Shown piece after piece: positions 9,094-17,154 of a stretch of 18,205 bases of DNA; position 1 is the first letter of the stretch; the number at the start of each line of letters is the position of its first letter. A program made the translations under genes and the position numbers. The notes below the pieces were generated by a model, which made no database searches, was not told where the DNA came from, and saw only the letters and a list, made by a program, of their open reading frames with translations. This DNA comes from Funneliformis mosseae (Eukaryota; Glomeromycota; Glomeromycetes; Glomerales; Glomeraceae), in NCBI GenBank assembly GCA_910592005.1, contig CAJVPP010001716.1, positions 1-18,205 on the forward strand. Direction: 5' to 3'.

Positions 9094-11056
9094 TTATAGA
9101 CTTTTTGCAAGTTCAAAAACATAATCTAAATATGGTGACAATTCGTCGTGAGATGTTCCGTATTCTACAATCTTAACCTTTCTAGCAAAATAATCTAAAG
9201 TAGGTCTCATTTCTTCTTCGGTAGTTTCCAACTCGGAAAATTCGGAAGGACCGGGTAAGGGAGTACCTTTTAACACGATCCAATAATGAATTGGATGTTC
9301 ATCGGCATCTTTCCTTTCGGCCAAATCCTTAAACAAATATGCCATATGCCAATCAGTTAATCCTCCCTCACCAACCCCTACAAATACCAACGAACGTTTC
9401 TTTTGTACGATAAGTATTTTTAAAAAATTAAGAAAGATCGTTGCTGTATCTTTGTATTCTTCTTCCGAAATTACAAAGCGGCCTTTATCATAATAAAGTC
9501 CATGCACATGAATAACGAAACGCGAATGAAGTCCTAAATCTGGTTTATCATCGTCGGGAATGATTAAATCTAATTGTTTGATATCTGATAAATCTTCCGT
9601 ATAATCAAGGACATTTCGGAATAATGCACTGGCCAAGAACGTATCATAATTTGCGGTTAAGAGGACATTCTTTTCACATAATCGATTTAAAGTTTTTGAC
9701 AATGGTGCGTGTGGGTTTGACTAGGATATCACGAAAAGAATGATTAGCAAAATTGATTTCATGATTTGGCAACGAATCAAATAGTCTAATCACCTTTAAT
9801 TGACTAAGAGCAAGTTCAGTTAGGCGTCTGAAAGTTCCATTGAGATTGTTTTCGTTTGTTGACACAATACCAATTAACGTGGATTTGAAATCTGTGGCAA
9901 AATCTTTGGCGTATGGGGAATCCTTGGTTGCTAACATGAGTAAAAAGTGGGGGGAGTTCGATGAATAAAAATGTTTTAATTCCTAAAAAAAGTAAAGTTA
10001 GCATTTTGAAACGTACCGGTTGAGAATTGATCGAATAACGTGTGTAACTCTTTATAACGAGCTTGAAAGTATTTTAATTTTTCAACTTCTTTTGGGTTAC
10101 AAGATTCAATTTCATTTTTTAATTCAACAAGTCTTTGTTGACAAGCTTTAGAACCCCTTTCCCATGCGCTACCACTTTTAGTAACTATCAATTACGTAAA
10201 ATGAAATGTTACTTCTTTTTACTTGACTCAGTAAGGATGTAGCAAAAACTTACTAGTTGTGAATTTGTTAACTCTGGTAATGAGTTCATTTATGATTTGC
10301 GTTGATTGTTCAACGACAACATACTGACCCCATGGATTCAGAGCGACTCTTTCCAAGAGTTTAATCCCAATTCCGTCTTTGAAATAAAACATAAAGTCGT
10401 TAGAAATACTTTTTATACGTGATCAACCCTTCAAGAAAAAAAGAATTTTTTTTTTACCTTCACCAACATCGGATGATGGTAATTCTTTACAAATTCTTTT
10501 AATTACAAATGACATCAGTTTAATATCAACGTCAATCTCGGAAACCAAATCGTGCTTTTCTTGATCATTTGCAAACTTTTTGACCAGATTTGTTTTCAAT
10601 GATTCATAATCCGTTTCAAATGCACGTTCAAGAGCTTTATTTAATTCATCTTTTTCTTCCTTTGTCAAAATTTTATGCCTTGAAATTTTCTCTTCAATTT
10701 TATTCCTAAATTCTAATAAGTCCTTAATATCCTCCAAGGAAATATAGGATGAACCGTACGTTTTGAAAAATTCTTTAGCTACGGCTTCAACTGAAAATAC
10801 ATATACGCAAATATATATTAAATTAAATAACCAAAATTATTCTCAAGTAATTGTAAAATATCTTTCAAAACGTACGTAAACCACTCCAACTTCCAACAGT
10901 TTTGACGCATGTTTTAGCATTATCTTTGGTAAGGATTGGATCAAGATTAAGAATTGCGGCTGATACACCAGCTCCTGTAAAGATACAACATTTTCCTTTT
11001 TGAAGGCGTCTTGAAAGTTCAAGTTCGTGCTCTTGAGGTTTGTGGTCTAAGGGCAT
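9094..11056 (-). CDS. SIR2-like (SIR2_2-type) putative NAD-hydrolysing protein with helical insertion
   Basis: Predicted 522-residue soluble protein. The exons, minus strand, are 11056-10876, 10790-10458, 10376-10254, 10184-10017, 9930-9794 and 9720-9094; phases are 1, 1, 1, 1, 0 and introns 69-86 nt. SIR2 core motifs are visible: TGAGVS at residues 27-32, SWSGLL near 57-62, TANYD at 336-340, HVHG at 385-388 and a Gly-rich VGVGEGG at 428-434 leading to TDWH (436-439). In SIR2 NADases the Asn of the T-x-N-Y-D motif and the His of H-x-H-G are catalytic, and both are present. Between the first and later motifs lies an insertion of about 250 residues (about 65-314), charged and probably helical. 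Related SIR2-like domains act as NAD-depleting effectors in bacterial defence and occur in many eukaryotic immune-like proteins; that role here is inferred. The last intron was chosen because it restores the frame into PHAPLSKTL and TANYD and has a CTAAT branch-like site. The start is the only ATG close upstream of the first motif. Confidence 0.8.
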
Positions 11057-12360
11057 TTTTTTTTTTTTTTTTGATAAGAATTTTTTCAAATAATTTTAAT
11101 TTGAGTTTTCAATTGATGTTTATAAATTATTTCGGCGTCCTTTTTTTTTTTTTTTTCTTTGTTAAGGTTAATATAAATCTCGAGATGTAAAAAATTCGAC
11201 ATCTAAAAAAGGAAAAAAATGAATTACGAACTATTTTATATTGTTGATTGAATGTATTGTTCTCATTTAAACTTTTTTTAATAATGTTGATCTTGTGGCT
11301 TGAATAAACAAACGCTGCAAGATGAACACATATGGTTATGAGGATTCGGGAAAATGAACGTTACCTTAGTTCTAATCCCAACACTAAAAATAACTAACTG
11401 GTAAATAAATTCATATATATACTGCATGTGCTTGTTAATTTTTATGTGCTTATTTTTATTTCTGCATAAAAAAAAGACTATTCGATTAGTTTAAGAATTT
11501 ATTCTCTTCCTTTATGTAACGAGAAAAGTTACTTCTGGACTTTTTTTTTAATGCAGGAACCCACAAAGAGAAATGATGTAATCGGTAGCAAATTTGCCCG
11601 GTTCTTACCTTTTTAATCTAATCCAATAGAAGTTGATGCACCAATGTTTGCGTCCCTTTTCAGCTCTTGACATCATCTTTTTCCCGAGCCTCTCTGAATA
11701 CTCGATGTTTTTCTGAGTTGTGCAAGTGAATATTTTTACCGAGAATTTATGCCATTTCCATCACAATGAGATGATCACTTTGTGATTATTCGTTACAATA
11801 ATAATTAAAATGAATTTTCTTTCTTTAATATTATTAATATTCGTTTCAAAAATTCTCCTTTGTTTGGTGAGATTATATTTAAAATAGGAATTTCCAAACA
11901 TCACTTTTGCTTTGTCGTATCAAAACGTTTTGTGGCTAAAATTATTAATTAAGAAGGAAAATCAAGCACGAATTACCAATCATTTCAATTAATTTTCATT
12001 GTTCATCAAAATTGTTGTTTCCTTCTGAAATGAAACTTTTAGGTTGTGCATGCTATTATCCAGAATCAGTAATAATTTACGTAAGGAACTTTTTATGTAT
12101 GACAAATAAATTAAATTGTCTTTCGAAATTTTATACTATTTTAAGTGTGTGTTTTCTCGTCGGTAGCATTTGGAGGTGTTCTTTTTGTTCCAAAATCCTT
12201 TTTTTTTTTTTTTCCTGTTCACAAGTTGTAAAATCTTTGTAAAGAGACTGATTGCATCAGTCAATATATTATTTTCCTGGTGAAAATAATAAAAAATATA
12301 CTAATTAATAGATAATAAAAAGTAATATAAATTAATATAATAATCATAATAATAATAAAA
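11057..12360. other. Divergent intergenic region between SIR2-like gene and tetraspan copy B
   Basis: About 1.3 kb carries the presumed promoters of both genes. T runs lie directly upstream of the SIR2-like ATG and at 11142-11157. One candidate minus-strand exon is described at 11609-11760. Another minus-strand frame is open from about 11520 to a TAA at 11280-11278, but it is AT-rich and not recognised. A plus-strand frame at 12012-12242 starts at TTG and has no support. No RNA gene is seen. Confidence 0.4.
11609..11760 (-). other. Candidate orphan exon with a strong donor site
   Basis: On the minus strand a 50-codon frame is open from 11760 (after a TGA at 11763-11761) to a good donor, AAAAAG followed by GTAAGA, at 11609. 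The content looks protein-like: basic, with Trp and Cys and a Met-Met about half-way. A downstream acceptor near 11462 (TATGCAG) continues the same frame for about 60 codons to a TAA at 11280-11278. No homology is recognised and no upstream exon is defined, so this could be a small gene, an upstream exon of the SIR2-like transcript, or chance. Confidence 0.22.
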
Positions 12361-13642
12361 ATGGTAAAGACACTTCATGACCGGCCAATTTTATTTCGAA
12401 GATTAAGATTTTTACAGCTCGCAACAGTTTCGCTTATAACCTTTTCAGGTAGGTAAAATAATTCAATGTGTCTTATGGAGAGAGCTAGCTAATTATAACG
12501 AGTTCATTAAACGATATTTATTTTTTTTTCACGAGTAGAAATTATACAAGCGATCGCTTTTTTTGGGCAACTTAAAGATACCCAGCCAAGTTCTTTTTAT
12601 CTTTCCAAAACCACGTAAGTTATAATCATTCGATTTCCTTTATAAGTCATCTTATTTTATTTTATTTTATTTTTTTTTTTCATAAAATGTTTCGTCTTAT
12701 TTTGTAGGTTTGATTTATGCGGTATAAAGTTGCTATATCATATAGTCATTGGCCTTACTCTAATAAGCACTAGTAGGTTTTTTTTTTTTTGAACGATCAT
12801 TTATAAACTCTCGGCACGTAGAGATTCTAAAATCGTTTATTTTCGTCACAGCATATTATTTCGTGCGATTCAGTCACAGATGGTATCATGGGCCTTATCA
12901 AACTGACATCTTAGTTGATCTGTAAGTTCAAACCTTAGATTTATCAATAAAATTTAAAATGAAATCCGGTTAAACAAAAAAAATTTCAAAAATTATAATA
13001 ATCATCAGCACGTTTTTTTATTTGTGGGTCGTTGCCGGTAAGTACATTGATTCGATGAATCTTCGCACGTGTATTTTCCATAATTCTTTTAAGATATTAA
13101 TACCTTACTTTCGATAGGATTCACAAATATTTTCCCATTGTTTAAAGGAAACAGATGGGCATGTTTAGATGACGCGTTCGGTCCAAAGGTAGAATTTCTC
13201 AAGAGGGTACTATGTGACGGATATATATTTAGTACAATATTTGGATGGATTATGATAATAGAGTTTTGTGTTAGCACAGTATTGTATTTAAGATTATGGA
13301 AGACAAGGAATTGGTGGGAAAAATCAAACATAAATGTCGAAAATAATCATTCGTTTGACGTAAGTTACTAATGCGTTGAATACGGTTGGATTTGATAAAA
13401 AGTTCATTCTAACATGATTTCTTTGTGAATATTTTATAGCAAACAAACTTAACGGGTAACGTGTATTTTTACTTATTAATGAAATTTAAAGATGAGTATT
13501 AATCATAGTTTGGTCCTATTTTTTTTTTTTTTTTTTTATAGAAATTAACATGAATGATATAAAAAATCTTTCGCCTCGTGAACGTCACCGTCTTGTACTT
13601 GAATTAGGTCCAAGACGTGATTCATCAAGGACAATCACCTAA
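12361..13642 (+). CDS. MARVEL-like four-helix membrane protein, copy B
   Basis: Predicted 228-residue membrane protein, paralogous to copies A and C. The exons are 12361-12448, 12539-12614, 12708-12772, 12852-12921, 13009-13037, 13118-13359, 13440-13455 and 13542-13642. The first five introns have phases 1, 2, 1, 2, 1 as in the paralogues, then 0 and 1; introns are 79-93 nt. Helices lie near residues 14-34, 61-82, 95-115 and 145-168. The EIIQ motif follows helix 1 (30-33), helix 3 carries Asp99 and Leu105-Trp106, and Cys125 and Cys142 sit before helix 4. The last two exons give a hydrophilic tail ending in a basic and acidic segment (SPRERHRL near 205-212). Exon 7 is only 16 nt. If intron 6 is retained, translation ends at a TAA at 13369-13371, giving a 194-residue form. 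Exact subcellular role unknown. It is transcribed in tandem with copy C. Confidence 0.78.
13440..13455 (+). other. 16-nt micro-exon of tetraspan copy B
   Basis: The segment lies between TTTTATAG and GTAACG and carries a phase 0 to phase 1 shift that brings the final exon into its long open frame. The only support is frame continuity; without it the last exon could not be joined in this frame. Intron 7 ends in a run of 19 T (13519-13537) before ATAG. Confidence 0.5.
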
Positions 13643-14185
13643 AAGGTAACGAAAGGTTACAATGACTTTTTAAATTTTTATATTTATGTATAAATAAATT
13701 TTTTTTAAAACTTTTTCTAGTTGTACAAAATTGTAAGATCGCGATTATTTAACAGCCGGACTGTTTGATTATAAATGTAGGGCGGGTGGGTGATTCATGG
13801 CAAATAAAAACCAAAAAAATAAAAAATATTTTTCATAATGTGAATACCTCTCCATTACTTGATTTTCGTGTGTAATGTTATTCTTGGTTAAAGATTTAGT
13901 TGAATTCTGTCATTTCGAAATGGTTGTGATACCTTTATTAAAATGATTTTCATGCTGCCACAAAGCTAATCATCAACATAATAATCAAAAGGTAGAGCAC
14001 ATGCATGTTATTTCATAACCCAATATGGTACTATACCGAAATTTAGTTTGAAATTCGTAAACCGAAATGATTTATTTAAATAACTCATTGAAAAAAATTT
14101 AAACGGATAAATAAGAATCGATTCATTTTGCTATTTATCTTGAACATTCACAACTGCATAACTTACCTAGAAAAAATTTTTAAAG
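13643..14185. other. Intergenic region between tetraspan copies B and C
   Basis: About 540 bp holds the 3' end of copy B and the promoter of copy C. A possible untranslated intron (GTAACG at 13645 to a TTCTAG near 13720) lies just past the stop of copy B. No other gene, RNA or repeat is seen. Confidence 0.35.
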
Positions 14186-14338
14186 ATGTCAAATTCAGTA
14201 AAATCAAAAGGTTTTTCTTTGAAACGTGAATACAATTTTGTGTTTAGAATTGTACAAATATCTGTTATTGGAGTTATTATGATCTTGGGTATGATTTTTT
14301 TTTTTAAAAAAAAAAAAGCTGCTCAAGTTCTTGCTTAT

Positions 14339-14375
<37 letters not shown>

Positions 14376-15085
14376 TCTTTTAGAACTCGTTCAATATATA
14401 TTCTATAATGCGTTTTACGTGCATCAACTAAATTGGTCGAAATCTTACTACTTTCTTTCTAAATTGTATGAAATTTATTATCCTTTTTAACAATTTTACA
14501 TAAAGTTATTAACATATTTTATATATTAAAGCAACGGTATAAAAGGTTTTTATGTTCCTGTTATTATTCTCACTTGGATTTATAATGGCAAGATTCTTTT
14601 TCGTATAAATTTCTTTCATTCTTTTTCTTAAATTGTGGTAAACTCAATTCACTTTTGTGAAAAATAGCTATTTATATCGGTACATTCCTTAAATTCCGGT
14701 CCAGTAAAAAGTTCAAGAAAATTGCCATGATTTTTGACATGTATGTATTAATTCCACTTATGCCCATTCCTTTCCGAACGATTATTAACCGCAACTCGCC
14801 CATTTAGATCCTTTGTTACTTTGTGGCTCGCAGTCGGTAAGTATTGTGAAAAATTTTTGTTATTTATAACATTATAAAATTGAATTGTTTCTAATAAAAT
14901 CGAATTTCTCAGGCGTAACAAATGTTTATCATGTGTCTTGTTCAAAAGATGAAATTTATTCTACTAAAGGGGAAACCCAAAGTATATGTCGTGCATTTCT
15001 TGGTAGTATGATATTAAGTTGGTTAATGTTCCTTCTATTTATCATCGCTTCTTTTACTTCATGGAGAACATACAAAAGGCGTTGA
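14186..15085 (+). CDS. MARVEL-like four-helix membrane protein, copy C
   Basis: Predicted 171-residue membrane protein in the shortest model. The exons are 14186-14288, 14384-14465, 14532-14587, 14668-14740, 14808-14836 and 14913-15085; phases 1, 2, 1, 2, 1 match copies A and B. Helices lie near residues 19-38, 66-88, 99-120 and 143-164. ELVQ follows helix 1 at 35-38, helix 3 has Asp104 and Leu110-Trp111, and Cys124 and Cys140 precede helix 4, which starts FLG as in copy A. Exon 3 ends at a GC donor (G then GCAAGA at 14588), giving 56 nt exactly as in copy A; a GT donor at 14603 in the same phase would add five residues. The model ends at TGA 15083-15085 soon after helix 4; a GC donor at 15079 could join a further exon (15182-15443) and give a longer tail like copy A. 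Intron 1 contains a T11A12 palindrome and a run of 33 T. Confidence 0.72.
14295..14374 (+). repeat. T11A12 palindrome and T33 tract in intron 1 of copy C
   Basis: Eleven T followed by twelve A occupy 14295-14317, directly downstream of the 5' splice site. A run of 33 T occupies 14342-14374, just before GTCTTTTAG, the 3' splice site. The T run acts as an extreme polypyrimidine tract. Such long tracts are likely variable in length. Confidence 0.75.
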
Positions 15086-15181
15086 GTTTCTTTTTGTATG
15101 CTGGGAAAATTACGTACATTTTTTTCCTTTATTATATTATCATGTGTAAAACTTAAATTGCTATTTTAATATTTTAATTAG

Positions 15182-15443
15182 TTATTTTCGTCGCTTACAT
15201 CATTTTTCCTCACCTAATAAAATTAATACCGTAATAGAACCTTATATTGCTTCCGAGTTTTTATGTTTTGACAGTGAAGGATGCATACATTCCTTTGATT
15301 TGTTAGAACGATCTGGAGGTACTAGCGGTCACCTTATTCAGAGCCAGACGTTGATACTGTACCAAAAGAAATTGCCAACACGTCGTTTATTTCATATATA
15401 TCATTTTTTAAAATCAACTCACGATCCTAAGAGGCGTCAGTAA
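15182..15443 (+). other. Probable extra 3' exon of tetraspan copy C
   Basis: After a TTAATTAG acceptor, a frame is open for 86 codons to TAA at 15441-15443. It would join copy C in phase if a GC donor at 15079 is used. From about 15340 a second frame looks more protein-like: it begins SEPDVDTVPKEI and ends at TAA 15428-15430. It recalls the acidic, Pro-containing tail of copy A. The switch between frames could be a one-base indel or a very short intron (GTAC...TTCAG, 23 nt), which is shorter than any other intron here. Real terminal exon, broken exon and chance remain possible, in that order of preference. Confidence 0.35.
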
Positions 15444-15821
15444 AAAATGGAATTTTCATTAATTTTAGTTCTCCCTTTTCTATTGACTACCGCCCATGAA
15501 ATTAACCATTCCGTTTAAAGTGTCTCGTTCGAGCGGAGGCTGACTGATTACACAATTACGAATTCATTGGAATGATCATTTTACTTAAAGAATTTGTTCA
15601 ATTATCAAATTATGTCACAAAAACCATTTGTCACACATGGGTTCGCGTGATACAAAATATCTATAAAAAGGAATTATTTATTTTTCGTAAATCCGGTAGT
15701 TAGCGAAATAATATGACTATATAATATGACTAAATACATCATTTACAGTGTATTGCTTTCAATGAAAATTTTCGTTCTCATTGCGTTGTTTCAAAGGGAC
15801 AAATGTTCTTCAAAATGAACA
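15444..15821. other. Convergent intergenic region, nothing recognised
   Basis: This stretch lies between the end of tetraspan copy C and the 3' end of the minus-strand GTPase. No open frame with splice support, RNA gene or repeat was seen. A GTTCGAGCGG word near 15526 only superficially recalls a tRNA B box; there is no matching A box or acceptor stem. Confidence 0.4.
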
Positions 15822-16591
15822 TTAGTTACTTTTAAAATAACTGGTAATCAACATCAACTTCAAACCCATTACGATTCCTTTAATAGATCCTTCCGGAAGT
15901 CTTTCTTTTGATGTTTCTGGTTTTCCCACCATATAATAAGTACCAGCAGAGAACAATCTATATGCAGTGCCTAACACTGGTAAGATGGTGACAGCTTCCG
16001 CAAATTTTACCTCTCTCGTCTCAAATGAGTTGTTAATCCGAAAATCAATACATGAAAGTCTCAATTTCAAGAATTGACTGTTTAATTGCTCTAGACTTGT
16101 ACTACCTGTTCACGAGTATCTTGTCCATTATGATAGGGAGAGTCGACCCCAATCATTGGATGAATTCCTCTAATAACCCATTCTTGTGAACTATGAGTAA
16201 AAATTATGACAAAATTTCTCTCATCCCTTTTAAAAATTTTTTTAAATAAAGAAAACATTTTCATTTCTTCTCCTAAATAAGACTTTGCTTCTTTCGTTAC
16301 ATAACATATAAAGTTGAGAAGTAAATGTTGATTTGAGAAACAATTTCGAATCGATTCGACGAACTCCTCATGTGAGTTATCGCTTAAATTCGGTTCATCT
16401 ACTCCGGACATGTCGATTCCTTTATACCTTTCTGAGGAAGAAACCATCATATTCCCATCTACTCTTACCTCGACTTCACCATCATTAACCGGGAAGGGAC
16501 CTGACATATCACCATTAATCAACTTATTCCCGATAGAAGACTTGCCATTCCCAACGACTCCGAAAAGGGTCACCTTCATAACAGGCTCCAT
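15822..16591 (-). CDS. AIG1-like P-loop GTPase, reading frame interrupted
   Basis: Intronless minus-strand gene, about 256 codons, resembling fungal AIG1/GIMAP-like GTPases. The start is the ATG at 16591, the first in frame just before the core. The P-loop (G1) GVVGNGKSS is at residues 11-19, with Lys17 and Ser18; a G3-like D-M-S-G is at 60-63; a strand and THSSQEW stand where AIG1 proteins carry the G4 region, with no obvious Asp for guanine recognition. The first frame ends at a TAG at 16093-16091. The second, shifted by -1, is open from about 16112 to 15822 and carries the expected C-terminal segment with VLGTAYRLFSAGTYY and GKP, thought to be membrane-associating in related proteins. No GT-AG pair of plausible length joins the frames and no slippery heptamer is seen, so a single-base indel (mutation or assembly error) is most likely. 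The family is often linked to immunity and membrane organisation; function here is inferred. Confidence 0.65.
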
Positions 16592-16881
16592 TATGTATGA
16601 CAAAAACGTTTTTCAGGACGATAATTATTAATATTGTTGGGATAAAATAAAGGATATTAAGTGACGATAAAATCCTTGTAAAATAAACTATTTTTTTTTT
16701 TTAACAAATTTCTTTTATCAAGAATTTGTTTGTATCAAATTGTTAATTTTGGGTAGATTAAACTATCTCATGATACATGCATGCATTCGTTACGCTTTTT
16801 ACATTATTAATCGCAGAACATTAGTAAAATCGAAAAAATCATTTCAATCGGATTTGTGTAACCACACCGATTTTGAATTAA
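16592..16881. other. Upstream region of the GTPase gene
   Basis: About 290 bp contains the likely promoter of the minus-strand GTPase. A run of T lies near 16691-16702. A plus-strand frame at 16740-16943 begins with TTG and overlaps the minus-strand frame; it is not supported. Confidence 0.3.
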
Positions 16882-17154
16882 TTATGATGATTGGCGCATC
16901 TCTGATGATGCGGTTGGACTTTCCACTTGTAAACGTGCCATAACATCTAGCGATTTAATGAAGCTCGGATAATTCAAAAGAGGATTTGGAAATGAAGACG
17001 GTTTAATTGAAGTCCGTATCAAATAACGCACACGAATATACCCCTCCCTCGATTTGCAATTAAAAAGGGATTTTCCCAAAGCAAGGGAATTGTCATCCGA
17101 CATAAATTTCGATTGACTAGAACGCATGAATAAAGTGAATTGAAATTGTTTCAT
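16882..17154 (-). other. Unrecognised 90-codon open frame
   Basis: A minus-strand frame starts at an ATG at 17154 and runs 90 codons to TAA. The predicted product is basic in the middle and ends in a Ser/Thr-rich tail (MARLQVESPTASSEMRQSS). No helix, signal peptide or known motif is evident. The opposite strand is also partly open here. It may be a small gene, a terminal exon of a gene extending upstream, or a decayed relic. It lies upstream of the GTPase on the same strand. Confidence 0.25.

Noticed and set aside
9816..10004. Minus-strand frame using the acceptor TTTTTTTAG near 10 kb
   Set aside because: It leads to a dead-end frame. The acceptor at 9931, ending CATGTTAG, gives a frame that continues to the SIR2 catalytic motifs.
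12012..12242. Plus-strand 76-codon frame
   Set aside because: Starts at TTG, is Cys and Phe rich from low-complexity DNA, and has no recognised motif or splice partner.
13089..13331. Minus-strand 80-codon frame
   Set aside because: It is antisense to exon 6 of tetraspan copy B, whose motifs match its paralogues.
14748..14945. Minus-strand 65-codon frame
   Set aside because: It is antisense to exons 5 and 6 of tetraspan copy C.
15520..15550. tRNA-like B box word GTTCGAGCGG
   Set aside because: No A box, anticodon arm or acceptor stem can be drawn around it.
16076..16105. Tiny intron explaining the GTPase frame break
   Set aside because: GT-AG pairs here are 15-28 nt apart, far below other introns in the window, and the 28-nt choice leads to an early stop.
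16410..16631. Plus-strand 73-codon frame
   Set aside because: It is antisense to the P-loop region of the GTPase.
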